DNA of 64,000 nucleotides from an uncultured Eubacterium sp. (lineage in GTDB: Bacteria > Bacillota > Clostridia > Lachnospirales > Lachnospiraceae): NCBI GenBank assembly GCA_934316845.1, contig CAKRDZ010000019.1, forward strand, positions 4,355 through 68,354, written 5' to 3'. Position 1 is the first letter of the stretch. Every line of letters begins with the position of its first letter. Positions 53,975 to 62,428 of this stretch are shown one piece after another. The position numbers and the translations under genes were made by a program. Under the pieces are notes generated by a model. It saw only the letters and a program-made list of their open reading frames with translations. It had not been told where the DNA came from and searched no databases.

Positions 53975-54168
53975 GTAACTATTCAGGATCCAATGTATGG
54001 AAATCAATGAATCGTCGTGCTTGCACGTAAGAGACTTTGATTTCCATACATTGAGATCCTAATAGGGCTCCCCCTCCACATATGAGCATTTTTAGCCTTG
54101 TCAAAGGCGAGAAAAGAACACGAAGTGTTCGAAATGCGAATGTGGGGAAGGGCATCCTGAATAGTTAC
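53975..54168. repeat. Structured GTAA-ended element, copy 3, in the metE leader (194 bp)
   Basis: Same ends as the other copies. Flanks ATATCACC and ATATCCCC match at seven of eight bases, again like an old target duplication. It lies between the metE promoter and start codon, ending 30 bases before the ATG. The long hairpin has the G-C form of the arm pair that is A-T in copy 1. Confidence 0.9.
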
Positions 54169-54176
54169 ATATCCCC

Positions 54177-54205
54177 ATTGTAATCGGAATATCCTGTATT
54201 GTAAA
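54177..54205 (-). promoter_or_regulatory. Candidate metE promoter upstream of element copy 3
   Basis: Minus strand TTTACA, 17-base spacer, TACAAT. If used, the metE transcript carries the whole element as a leader of about 225 bases. Confidence 0.6.
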
Positions 54206-54259
54206 ATACAAAAAAGAAGGGTTTTGTTATAGGTTGAAACTATGCCAAGTTTTTTTACA

Positions 54260-56518
54260 TTATTTTATGATCGTATTCAGTCTCAGCGCATTGGAAACCA
54301 CGCAGAAACTGCTTAAGCTCATCGCTGCGGCGCCAAACATCGGATTCAGTGTGAATCCAAATGGGATTAGAAGTCCGGCTGCCAGCGGTATTCCGATGGT
54401 GTTATAGAAAAACGCCCAAAACAGGTTCTGATGGATATTGCGGAGTGTCTTGCGGCTGATCCGGATGGCCTGTGGCACATCGGACAGCCGGCTCTTCATC
54501 AATACGATCTCTGCCGCATCGATCGCCACATCGGTTCCTGCCCCGATGGCGATACCAATGTTGGCCCTTGTCAATGCCGGTGCGTCGTTGATTCCGTCAC
54601 CCACCATCGCCACTTCGCCTTTTTTACGAAGTTTGCGGACAACTGCCTCTTTTCCGTCCGGCAGTACCCCTGCGATCACTTCATCGACACCTGCCTGCTC
54701 ACCGATGGCTTTTGCCGTGCGCTCATTGTCGCCGGTCAGCATGACAACGCGGATTCCCATCTCTTTTAATTCACGGATGGCTTCTGCACTGTCTTCTTTC
54801 ATCACGTCTGCTACTGCGATCATTCCCTGCAGCACACCGTCTTTCGCAAATAACAGCGGCGTTTTTCCTTCTTCTGCCAGTTTCTCCGCACGCCCTTTCA
54901 CCGCGGCACTGACTTCTGACAAATTTTGGATATACGTAAAACTTCCACCGACAAGCTTTGCCCGGTCGGCGACACGGACCGCTTCCAGTCCATTGCCCGG
55001 AAGTGCCTGAAATCCGGTTACTTCTTCGTTTTCCATGCCCTCTTCTTCTGCCTTTTGCAAAATGGCTTTCGCAAGAGGGTGTTCGCTTCCTTTTTCCAGA
55101 GAATATGCCATCTGTAAAAGTTGTTTTTCCGAAATGCCATCTGCCGGACAGATATCCGTCACTTTCGGTTCTCCGGCTGTGATCGTACCGGTTTTATCCA
55201 ATGCCACGATTTTTACTTTTCCGGCTTCTTCCAGCGCCGCCGCATTTTTAAAGAGGATTCCTTTCTTTGCCGCGCGGCCGTTTCCAACCATGATCGCTAC
55301 CGGTGTTGCAAGTCCGAGCGCACACGGGCAGCTGATTACGAGTACGGAAATTCCTCTGGCGATTGCAAAGCCAAATTCCCTGCCAAGGAGCATCCATACA
55401 ATGGTCGTAATGACCGCGATCGAGATAACGACCGGTACAAATACGCCCGATACTTTGTCCGCAATCTTCGCGATTGGTGCCTTTGTCGCCGCTGCATCGC
55501 TTACCATCTGAATGATCTGCTGAAGTGTCGTATCTTCGCCGACACGAACCGCTTCACAGCGGAGCAGTCCCGACTGGTTCATTGTCGCCGCCGAAACTTC
55601 ATCTCCTGCCGTCTTGTCCACCGGGATGCTTTCGCCGGTAAGTGCCGCCTCATTGACCGCACTGTTTCCTTCAAGGACAACGCCATCCACCGGAATACTC
55701 TCGCCCGGTCTTACCACAAAGACATCGCCCATTTTTACCTGTTCAATCGGAATCTCCACTTCGTTTCCCTCGCGAATGACATTCGCTTTTTTCGGTGCCA
55801 GACGCATAAGACTTTTCAACGCATCGGTCGTCTTTCCCTTCGAATGGGCTTCCAGCATCTTTCCTACGGTAATGAGCGTAAGGATCATCGCCGCAGACTC
55901 AAAATAAAATTCCATCATATAGTGCATGATGGCAGCGTCATCTCCTGCCACCTGGGCAGCGGTCATCTCAAATAACGCAAAGGTGCTGTACAAAAAGGCT
56001 GCGGACGAACCGAGTGCCACCAGCGTATCCATATTCGGCGCGCGGTGCCACAAACTTTTAAATCCGGAGATAAAAAATTTCTGGTTGATCACCATAATGA
56101 TGACCGTCAGCAATAACTGGGTCAGCCCCATCGCCACATGGTTATTGTCGTAAAAATGCGGAAGCGGCCAGCCCCACATCATATGTCCCATGGAAAAATA
56201 CATGAGAATGATCAAAAATCCAAGAGACGCAAATAACCGCTTTTTTAATAACGGCGTATCGTGATCTTCCAATGCTTCTTCTGCTGCTTCCATCTGCCCG
56301 AACGCTCCTGCTGTCTCCGCGCCTTTTACCGACGCACCATATCCGGCATTCTGCACCGCCGCAATGATCGTCTCTTCCGATACACTGCCTTCGACGCCCA
56401 TCGAATTGGTCAAAAGACTGACCGAGCAGGATGTCACTCCATCCAGTTTGGAAACTGCTTTTTCTACACGGCTGCTGCATGCGGCACAACTCATGCCTGT
56501 CACATTAAACTGTCGCAT
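54260..56518 (-). CDS. copA: Copper-translocating P-type ATPase
   Basis: 752 residues. One N-terminal heavy-metal domain (GMSCAACSSRVEKAV), actuator TGES (LTGESIPV), the membrane metal site CPC (SCPCALGLATP), phosphorylation motif DKTGTI, the SEHPLAKAI HP motif and hinge GDGINDAPALT. Such IB-type pumps export Cu(I). The gene follows the copZ-like gene by 12 bases in one operon controlled by the CsoR-type site upstream. Confidence 0.95.
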   Translation of the reverse strand: MRQFNVTGMSCAACSSRVEKAVSKLDGVTSCSVSLLTNSMGVEGSVSEETIIAAVQNAGYGASVKGAETAGAFGQMEAAEEALEDHDTPLLKKRLFASLGFLIILMYFSMGHMMWGWPLPHFYDNNHVAMGLTQLLLTVIIMVINQKFFISGFKSLWHRAPNMDTLVALGSSAAFLYSTFALFEMTAAQVAGDDAAIMHYMMEFYFESAAMILTLITVGKMLEAHSKGKTTDALKSLMRLAPKKANVIREGNEVEIPIEQVKMGDVFVVRPGESIPVDGVVLEGNSAVNEAALTGESIPVDKTAGDEVSAATMNQSGLLRCEAVRVGEDTTLQQIIQMVSDAAATKAPIAKIADKVSGVFVPVVISIAVITTIVWMLLGREFGFAIARGISVLVISCPCALGLATPVAIMVGNGRAAKKGILFKNAAALEEAGKVKIVALDKTGTITAGEPKVTDICPADGISEKQLLQMAYSLEKGSEHPLAKAILQKAEEEGMENEEVTGFQALPGNGLEAVRVADRAKLVGGSFTYIQNLSEVSAAVKGRAEKLAEEGKTPLLFAKDGVLQGMIAVADVMKEDSAEAIRELKEMGIRVVMLTGDNERTAKAIGEQAGVDEVIAGVLPDGKEAVVRKLRKKGEVAMVGDGINDAPALTRANIGIAIGAGTDVAIDAAEIVLMKSRLSDVPQAIRISRKTLRNIHQNLFWAFFYNTIGIPLAAGLLIPFGFTLNPMFGAAAMSLSSFCVVSNALRLNTIIK

Positions 56519-56530
56519 TGCCTCTTCCTC

Positions 56531-56785
56531 CTATTTGTGGAACAGGGAAAACTTCTTCTTTTCGTAAGGTTCCACTTCAATTTCAATGACTTTGTAGCCG
56601 ATTTCAGCTACTTCCGCCTTCAATTTATCTTCGTCAAGTTTTTCCTCTGAAATGATCTGTGTCTCTGCTTTCTTATGAGAAGACGTCACTTCTTTGACAT
56701 CAAACTTCTCCTGAATCATTTCATTCATGTGCTTTTCGCAGTTGCCACACATCATACCTTCTACATCCATAATTGTTTTATACAT
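56531..56785 (-). CDS. copZ: CopZ-like heavy-metal-associated domain protein
   Basis: 84 residues, ferredoxin-like HMA domain with GMMCGNCEKH (CxxC) near residue 11 and a lysine-rich tail (YEKKKFSLFHK) beyond the usual 68-70 residue CopZ. It probably hands Cu(I) to CopA; MCGNCEKH differs slightly from the common GMTCxHC motif. It is the first gene after the CsoR-type operator. Confidence 0.85.
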   Translation of the reverse strand: MYKTIMDVEGMMCGNCEKHMNEMIQEKFDVKEVTSSHKKAETQIISEEKLDEDKLKAEVAEIGYKVIEIEVEPYEKKKFSLFHK

Positions 56786-56835
56786 CGTTAATTCCTCCTG
56801 GCATTTAAAATAGTATTTCCACTTCTTCGCTTTCT

Positions 56836-56865
56836 ATACTATACCCCTTGGGGGTATGTTGTCAA
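56836..56865 (-). promoter_or_regulatory. copZ-copA promoter with CsoR-type operator
   Basis: Minus strand TTGACA (56860-56865) and TATAGT or TAGTAT (56836-56843) enclose the dyad ATACCCCTTGGGGGTAT (56841-56857), which closely resembles the GC-centred CsoR operator of Gram-positive copper operons. Apo-CsoR binding there would block the promoter until Cu(I) releases it. Confidence 0.88.
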
Positions 56866-56894
56866 GAGGATAAGTGATTATTTTTTTCTAAAAT

Positions 56895-57034
56895 TTTTCC
56901 CCTATGGGATTCCTTTCCGCTTGGGACCGCTTGCGCTTAGTGAACACACGTAGCAGTTTCCGAGGACACAATACGTCCTCTGGAAACTGACGGTGTTCAA
57001 AATCCCGCTGCGGAAGGAATCCCATAGGGGAAAA
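56895..57034. repeat. 140-bp near-perfect hairpin element between copZ and csoR promoters
   Basis: Outer arms of 25 bases (starting TTTTCCCCTATGGGATTCC, ending its complement with one missing base) enclose a second stem TGAACAC / GTGTTCA and an inner stem CAGTTTCC-x-AGGAC / GTCCT-xx-GGAAACTG with a 7-base loop. It is unrelated in sequence to the GTAA-ended element. The symmetric arms suggest a palindromic MITE or a strong bidirectional terminator between the divergent copper promoters. Confidence 0.85.
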
Positions 57035-57060
57035 CCAACATTACAGTAAAATAATAGCAC

Positions 57061-57089
57061 TTTACTTATGAATAAATTATGGGTATACT
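57061..57089 (+). promoter_or_regulatory. csoR promoter
   Basis: TTTACT, 17-base spacer, TATACT, 37 bases upstream of the csoR start. GGGTATACTATAGG around the -10 is a partial match to the CsoR half-site, so autoregulation is possible. Confidence 0.65.
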
Positions 57090-57126
57090 ATAGGTAAAAT
57101 GTTTCAACTACAAGTGGAGGGTTATT

Positions 57127-57426
57127 ATGTCGGATAAGAATTGCTGTTGTCATAAAAAGTATCGTTCGGAGGAGGAAAAGAAGAAACTGATTCACCGCCT
57201 GAACCGCATTGAAGGGCAGATTCGTGGGCTGCGCGGGATGTTGGAAGACAATGCGTATTGTATGGATATTCTGGTACAGTCGTCTGCTGCTTCTGCGGCG
57301 CTGACTGCGTTTAACAGGGAGCTGCTCAGTACGCACATCGAAAGCTGTGTGGTGGATGGCATCCGTCAGGGAGACGATGAAAAAGTCGAAGAACTTCTGT
57401 CGATCTTGCAGAAAATGATAAAATAA
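57127..57426 (+). CDS. csoR: CsoR-family metal-sensing repressor
   Basis: 99 residues, all-helical DUF156 fold: HRLNRIEGQIRGLRGMLE helix 1, YCMDILVQSSAA with the first ligand Cys, THIESCV with the His and second Cys. The Cys-His-Cys set is complete, as in copper-binding CsoR. A cysteine/histidine-rich start (NCCCHKKY) is extra. It probably controls the divergent copZ-copA operon through the dyad at 56841-56857. AAGTGGAGG precedes the ATG. Confidence 0.93.
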   Translation: MSDKNCCCHKKYRSEEEKKKLIHRLNRIEGQIRGLRGMLEDNAYCMDILVQSSAASAALTAFNRELLSTHIESCVVDGIRQGDDEKVEELLSILQKMIK

Positions 57427-57441
57427 GAAAACATGTATCAT

Positions 57442-57481
57442 AACAAGGGTACCTCATCACACCAGATAAGGTACCCTTGTT
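57442..57481. terminator. Bidirectional terminator between csoR and glgA
   Basis: A 13-bp perfect inverted repeat (AACAAGGGTACCT / AGGTACCCTTGTT) with a 14-base loop and a T run on the plus strand (TTGTTTTA); the A-rich left side also gives a T run on the minus strand. It fits the ends of both converging genes. Confidence 0.85.
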
Positions 57482-57502
57482 TTACTCTTCTATATGTATC
57501 CT

Positions 57503-58939
57503 CTACATACGATTATACAGATCCTGATATTTCTTCGCAGAATTTGCCCAGGAGAAATCCATCGCCATTCCACGGTCTATGATCTTATTCCAGTCACGTT
57601 TACGGTCAAAATAAATATGTTTCGCATAGCGGATTGTATTGAGCATCTCATGTGCATTGTAATTGGCAAATGAGAATCCGGTTCCCTTACTCTCATATTC
57701 ATTGTATGGCTCTACGGTATCTTTCAGACCGCCGGTCTCACGTACGATCGGAACCGTACCATAACGAAGACTCATCAGCTGGCTCAAACCACATGGTTCA
57801 AACAGGGACGGCATCAAAAAGGCATCGCAGGAAGCATAAATCTTATGCGAACGCTCATTGGAATAGAAAATATTTGCCGAAACACGCTCCGGATATTTCC
57901 AGGCGAAGTGGCGGAACAAATGTTCGTATTTTTCTTCTCCGGTTCCCAATACCACAAGCTGCGTATCCTCAGCACAGATTTCTTCAATTACATAATCGAT
58001 CAGGTCAAATCCCTTCTGGTCTGTCAGACGGGAAACGATACCGATCATAAATTTCTTGTCATCCTGTGCAAGTCCCAGTTCTTTTTGCAGCGCACGTTTA
58101 TTTTTAATCTTTTCCTTGCGGAAGGTCCTCGCATCATAATGTGCCACAATCATTGGATCGGTCGCCGGGTTGTACTCATCATAGTCGAGTCCATTGACAA
58201 TTCCTGTCAGGCACGCAGAACGGGCATTCATCAAACCATCCAATTTTTCGCCGTAAAACGGTGTCTTGATCTCTTCTGCATACGTATCACTTACTGTCGT
58301 GATCTGATCCGCATAGACAAGTCCACCTTTCAGATAATTGGCATCTCCATAGGCTTCCAGTTTATCCGGTGTAAAATAATACGCATCCAGTCCCGTCGTA
58401 TCCATGACTGTTTTCTTATCCCAGACTCCCTGGAATTTCAGATTATGTATCGTCATGATCGATTTGATCCCGCGGAAAAATTCTCCCTGCTGGAACGAAT
58501 CTTTCAAATATACCGGAATCAAGCCGGTCTGCCAGTCATGACAATGGATGATATCCGGGCGAAAACCGATAACCGGAAGCGCAGACAATGCCGCTTTACT
58601 AAAGAATGCAAATTTCTCAATGTCCTGATAAATCTCCCCATATGGACGATTTCCACTAAAATAAAATTCATTATCAAGAAAATAAAATGTAACCCCCTGG
58701 TATTGCATCTGAAAAATACCGACATACTGTTTTCTCCAAGCAAGCTCCAGATAAAAATGTGTGCTAAATTCCATCTGATTTTTGTATTCTTCCGGAATCG
58801 AAACATACTTTGGTATCATAACACGTACATCAAATTCATTTTTATCAAAATACTTTGGAAGGGATCCCACTACATCAGCCAATCCTCCTGTTTTGATAAA
58901 TGGTACACATTCGGATGCTACAAACAATACTTTTTTCAT
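57503..58939 (-). CDS. glgA: Glycogen synthase (ADP-glucose type, GT5)
   Basis: 478 residues. KTGGLADVVGSLPKYF near the N-terminus is the nucleotide-sugar loop; HCHDWQTGLIPVYLK and IMTIHNLKFQG and the C-terminal SLFEPCGLSQLMSLRYG (catalytic Glu) are typical of GT5 synthases. It extends alpha-1,4-glucan chains. glgC/glgB are not nearby; it lies after a MetY-type gene with 26 bases between and no promoter visible. GGAGG before the ATG defines the start. Confidence 0.94.
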   Translation of the reverse strand: MKKVLFVASECVPFIKTGGLADVVGSLPKYFDKNEFDVRVMIPKYVSIPEEYKNQMEFSTHFYLELAWRKQYVGIFQMQYQGVTFYFLDNEFYFSGNRPYGEIYQDIEKFAFFSKAALSALPVIGFRPDIIHCHDWQTGLIPVYLKDSFQQGEFFRGIKSIMTIHNLKFQGVWDKKTVMDTTGLDAYYFTPDKLEAYGDANYLKGGLVYADQITTVSDTYAEEIKTPFYGEKLDGLMNARSACLTGIVNGLDYDEYNPATDPMIVAHYDARTFRKEKIKNKRALQKELGLAQDDKKFMIGIVSRLTDQKGFDLIDYVIEEICAEDTQLVVLGTGEEKYEHLFRHFAWKYPERVSANIFYSNERSHKIYASCDAFLMPSLFEPCGLSQLMSLRYGTVPIVRETGGLKDTVEPYNEYESKGTGFSFANYNAHEMLNTIRYAKHIYFDRKRDWNKIIDRGMAMDFSWANSAKKYQDLYNRM

Positions 58940-58965
58940 ACATACCTCCATTCTGAAACGCCACT

Positions 58966-60237
58966 TTAGTCTTCCAGTGCCTGTTTCAAATCTGCGATAA
59001 TATCTTCTACATTTTCAATTCCAACGGACAAACGAACCAGATCCGGTGCTACTCCTGCTGCCAGCAGTTCTTCATCGCTCATCTGTCGGTGCGTGGAAGA
59101 TGCCGGATGTAAAACACACGTATGCGCATCTGCCACATGTGTCGCGATCATCGCAATCTTTAATTTCGCCATAAATTTCTCGGCCGCTGCACGACCACCT
59201 TTCACACCAAAGGAAACGACTCCACACGTACCATTTGGCATGTATTTTTTCGCTATTTCGTAATATTTATTGCCCGGCAGTCCCGGATAATTTACCCAAG
59301 TTACATTTTCGTGAGCTTCCAAAAACTCTGCCACTTTCTGTGCATTTTCACAATGTCTCGGCATACGTACATGCAGGGACTCCAGACCAAGATTCAAAAG
59401 GAAGGAGTTCATCGGTGCCTGAATGGAACCAAGATCTCGCATAAGCTGCGCGGTCGCTTTCGTGATAAATGCGCCTTCCAGACCAAATTTTTCGGCATAG
59501 GTGATACCATGATAGGATTCATCCGGTGTCGTCAGTCCCGGAAATTTGTCTGCATGAGCAAACCAGTCAAATTTACCGGAATCTACGATACAGCCGCCGA
59601 CAGCTGCATCATGTCCATCCATATACTTAGTCGTGGAATGCGTTACAATATCTGCTCCCCATTCAAATGGGCGGCAGTTGATCGGTGTTGCAAAGGTATT
59701 GTCAACGATCAACGGAACACCGTGTGCATGTGCCGCTTTCGCAAACCGCTCGATGTCAAATACGATCAATGCCGGATTGGCGATCGTCTCCCCAAATACC
59801 GCTTTCGTATTTGGCTGAAAAGCCGCTTCCAGTTCTTCATCGGAGCAGTCCGGATCTACGAACGTAAAATCAATTCCCATACGTTTCATCGTTACGGCAA
59901 ACAAGTTGTATGTTCCACCATATATCGTAGAGGAAGATACTACATGATCTCCTGCGCTGCAGATATTAAATACCGAATAAAAGGAAGCTGCCTGACCGGA
60001 AGAAGTCAGCATCGCTGCCGTGCCACCTTCCAGCGCACAGATTTTCGCTGCCACCTGATCATTGGTCGGATTCTGCAGACGTGTATAAAAATATCCACTT
60101 TCTTCCAGATCAAACAACCGTCCCATCGCTTCACTGGATTCGTATTTGAATGTTGTACTCTGAATGATCGGAATCATTCGCGATTCCCCATTTCCAGGCT
60201 CATATCCGGCCTGAATACATTTTGTTTCCTGTTTCAT
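58966..60237 (-). CDS. O-acetylhomoserine sulfhydrylase / Cys-Met metabolism PLP enzyme (second copy)
   Basis: 423 residues. PLP-lysine in STTKYMDGHDAAVGG, plus YGGTYNLF and VDNTFATPINCRPFEWGAD, the MetY/MetC fold. It may make homocysteine from O-acetylhomoserine and sulfide or cleave methionine/cystathionine. It is one of two such proteins here (other at 62429-63730), which differ clearly in sequence. The gene lies 11 bases after araD and 26 before glgA, an unusual grouping. Confidence 0.87.
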   Translation of the reverse strand: MKQETKCIQAGYEPGNGESRMIPIIQSTTFKYESSEAMGRLFDLEESGYFYTRLQNPTNDQVAAKICALEGGTAAMLTSSGQAASFYSVFNICSAGDHVVSSSTIYGGTYNLFAVTMKRMGIDFTFVDPDCSDEELEAAFQPNTKAVFGETIANPALIVFDIERFAKAAHAHGVPLIVDNTFATPINCRPFEWGADIVTHSTTKYMDGHDAAVGGCIVDSGKFDWFAHADKFPGLTTPDESYHGITYAEKFGLEGAFITKATAQLMRDLGSIQAPMNSFLLNLGLESLHVRMPRHCENAQKVAEFLEAHENVTWVNYPGLPGNKYYEIAKKYMPNGTCGVVSFGVKGGRAAAEKFMAKLKIAMIATHVADAHTCVLHPASSTHRQMSDEELLAAGVAPDLVRLSVGIENVEDIIADLKQALED

Positions 60238-60248
60238 TTTCCTTCTCC

Positions 60249-60944
60249 TTACTCTGTCGTCTGACCGTAATATGCATTTTCTCCATGCTTTCTAAAATAA
60301 TGTTTATCCAGCAGGTACTGTGGTGCCGGTTTCACGTGTGGATTGAGCGTCATCGTATGATGTGCCATCTCAGCCACTTTGTCCAGTACAACAGCATTGT
60401 AAACAGCATTTGCCGGCGAGGTTCCCCAGGCAAATGGTCCATGATTTTTCACTACGATCCCCGGCACTTCCATGGCATCTCTGTCGCCAATCGTTTCCAC
60501 GATGACTACACCGGTATTTTTCTCATAGTCCATGTTGATCTCCGCTGCTGTCAGATCTCTGGTACACGGAATCTCTCCATAAAAATAATCCGCGTGTGTC
60601 GTTCCCAGTGCCGGAATTGCCATACCTGCCTGAGCAAATGTAACCGCCCATGTAGAATGTGTATGTACCACGCCGCCAAGATTATCAAAGGCTTTGTAAA
60701 GTTCGATATGCGTCGCCGTATCGGAAGATGGACGATATCTTCCTTCTACCACATTCTGGTCAAAATCAACGACAACCATATCCTCCGGTGAAAGTTCATC
60801 ATATTCTACACCGCTTGGCTTAATGACAACCAGATTATTTTCACGGTCAATACCACTTACATTTCCCCATGTATAAATGACAAGTCCTTTTTCCTGTAAC
60901 TCCATATTTGCTTCATAAACTTCTTTTTTCAATTGTTCTAACAT
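60249..60944 (-). CDS. araD: L-ribulose-5-phosphate 4-epimerase
   Basis: 231 residues, the same length as E. coli AraD. GNVSGI, KPSGVEYD, HTHSTWAVTFAQAG (zinc histidines), HADYFYG and NHGPFAWG follow the class II aldolase/AraD pattern. It interconverts L-ribulose-5-P and D-xylulose-5-P. The ATG lies eight bases after GGAGG; an upstream TTG is not used. No other ara genes are in the window. Its promoter carries a paired operator. Confidence 0.92.
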   Translation of the reverse strand: MLEQLKKEVYEANMELQEKGLVIYTWGNVSGIDRENNLVVIKPSGVEYDELSPEDMVVVDFDQNVVEGRYRPSSDTATHIELYKAFDNLGGVVHTHSTWAVTFAQAGMAIPALGTTHADYFYGEIPCTRDLTAAEINMDYEKNTGVVIVETIGDRDAMEVPGIVVKNHGPFAWGTSPANAVYNAVVLDKVAEMAHHTMTLNPHVKPAPQYLLDKHYFRKHGENAYYGQTTE

Positions 60945-60965
60945 GCTATTTTCCTCCAAAAAAAT

Positions 60966-61020
60966 GTTATGTATAACGAGTCTGTAATCTAATTATAAAC
61001 TAGTTATACATAACAGTCAA
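60966..61020 (-). promoter_or_regulatory. araD promoter with two palindromic operators
   Basis: Minus strand TTGACT (61015-61020), 17-base spacer, TATAAT (60992-60997). One near-palindromic 12-mer GTTATGTATAAC type lies in the spacer (61003-61014) and another just downstream (60966-60977), mutually inverted and 37 bases apart, as expected for a dimeric sugar-responsive repressor such as an AraR-type GntR protein. Confidence 0.78.
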
Positions 61021-61039
61021 TGAAAGTTTTTAATTGTAA

Positions 61040-61972
61040 TTATTCTGTAAAGAGAGGAGTGGAATAATATCTGTCGCCGCTGTCCGGAAGGAGAACAACG
61101 ATGGTCTTTCCTTTATTTTCCGGTTTCTTTGCTTCTTCGATTCCGGCCCACAAAGCCGCCCCGGAAGAGATTCCCACGAGAATTCCTTCTTCTTTGGCAA
61201 TCAGTTTGCCAGCCTCAAATGCTGCTTCATTTTCTACTTTTACGATTTCATCATAAATTTTTGTATTCAATACATCCGGTACGAATCCGGCACCGATTCC
61301 CTGAATCTTATGTGCTCCGGATTTTCCTTCGGACAGAACCGGTGAAGACGCCGGCTCTACGGCAATTGCCTGTACCGATGCTTTCTTGTCTTTCAGATAC
61401 TCACCAACTCCGGTGATCGTTCCGCCGGTTCCTACACCTGCGATAAAGATGTCAACCTCTCCATCGGTATCTTCCCAGATTTCCGGGCCGGTCGTCTTTT
61501 TATGTGCTGCCGGATTGGCCGGATTTTCAAATTGGCCTGCAATAATACTGTCCGGTGTCTCTGCCTGCAGTTCTTTTGCCTTTGCAATCGCTCCGCTCAT
61601 TCCCTTGCTTCCGTCTGTCAGCACGATCTCTGCACCATACGCTTTGATGATATTTCTTCGCTCTACGCTCATAGTCTCCGGCATAACGATCACGGTGCGG
61701 TATCCTTTCGCCGTCGCAATGGCTGCCAGTCCGATTCCCGTATTTCCGGATGTCGGCTCAATGATTGTAGAACCTTCTTTCAGACGTCCGCTCTTTTCTG
61801 CGTCTTCAATCATTTCCAGCGCAATACGGTCTTTGACGCTTCCTGCCGGATTGAAATATTCCAGTTTTGCTAAAATTCTTGCTTCCAATCCCAGTTTCTT
61901 TTCAATATTGGAAAATTCTACCAACGGCGTCTTTCCAATTAATTCTGTCGCATTTTTATAAATTTTACCCAT
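61040..61972 (-). CDS. cysK: Cysteine synthase A
   Basis: 310 residues. EYFNPAGSVKDRIALEMI (PLP lysine), EPTSGNTGIGLAAIA, and GTGGTITGVGEYL, the O-acetylserine sulfhydrylase pattern. It forms cysteine from O-acetylserine and sulfide. It follows an Rrf2 regulator gene by 18 bases and ends 20 bases before the araD promoter. In Bacillus the regulator CymR needs CysK as partner; the gene order here fits that. Confidence 0.94.
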   Translation of the reverse strand: MGKIYKNATELIGKTPLVEFSNIEKKLGLEARILAKLEYFNPAGSVKDRIALEMIEDAEKSGRLKEGSTIIEPTSGNTGIGLAAIATAKGYRTVIVMPETMSVERRNIIKAYGAEIVLTDGSKGMSGAIAKAKELQAETPDSIIAGQFENPANPAAHKKTTGPEIWEDTDGEVDIFIAGVGTGGTITGVGEYLKDKKASVQAIAVEPASSPVLSEGKSGAHKIQGIGAGFVPDVLNTKIYDEIVKVENEAAFEAGKLIAKEEGILVGISSGAALWAGIEEAKKPENKGKTIVVLLPDSGDRYYSTPLFTE

Positions 61973-61990
61973 AATGGTCTACTTCCTTTC

Positions 61991-62425
61991 CTAGATAATA
62001 TAATTGTCATTTTTTTGCTGCTGCCATTCCACAAGCTGTGCCAGGGTCACACTGTCAACGACATCGTCAATCGCCGTTTTCAGCCGTTTCCAAAGTTCCA
62101 ATGTGGCGCAAGTATCCTGTCTGTCGCACGTATTTTCCTCAAACTCCAGACAACTGACCGGCGCAAGATTCCCCTCGGTCAGACGAAGGATCATTCCTGC
62201 CGTATATTCTTCGGGCGGCTTCACCAGCTGATAGCCCCCCTGCGGACCGCGAACGGCTCGCACAAAGCCTGCCTTATTAAGGATGGATACGATTTGTTCC
62301 AAATATTTTATCGAAATTTCCTGTCTTGCGGAGATATCTTTAATCCTCACCGGCGTTCCTGTGTCATACATTGCCAGGTCAAGCATGAACCGGAGAGCAT
62401 ATCTCCCTTTTGTCGAGATCTTCAT
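61991..62425 (-). CDS. Rrf2-family regulator (CymR/IscR-like)
   Basis: 144 residues: MKISTKGRYALRFMLDLA and the winged helix IKYLEQIVSILNKAGFVRAVRGPQGGYQL typical of Rrf2. Three cysteines follow in CLEFEENTCDRQDTC with spacings of 7 and 5, close to but not equal to the 5/5 of Fe-S IscR. It lies between metY and cysK in an apparent three-gene operon, so control of sulfur/cysteine genes (CymR-like) or Fe-S supply (IscR-like) are the two options. The metY stop is three bases away. Confidence 0.88.
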   Translation of the reverse strand: MKISTKGRYALRFMLDLAMYDTGTPVRIKDISARQEISIKYLEQIVSILNKAGFVRAVRGPQGGYQLVKPPEEYTAGMILRLTEGNLAPVSCLEFEENTCDRQDTCATLELWKRLKTAIDDVVDSVTLAQLVEWQQQKNDNYII

Positions 62426-62428
62426 CGC

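Noticed and set aside
53946..54205. SAM or T-box riboswitch in the metE leader
   Set aside because: The leader consists of the same repeated element found at two unrelated loci; no T-box or S-box core motif was recognised.
57845..58969. 374-codon plus-strand frame opposite glgA
   Set aside because: Shadow of the glgA reading frame.
59311..60264. 317-codon plus-strand frame opposite the MetY-type gene
   Set aside because: Shadow frame; the opposite strand holds the PLP-enzyme motifs.
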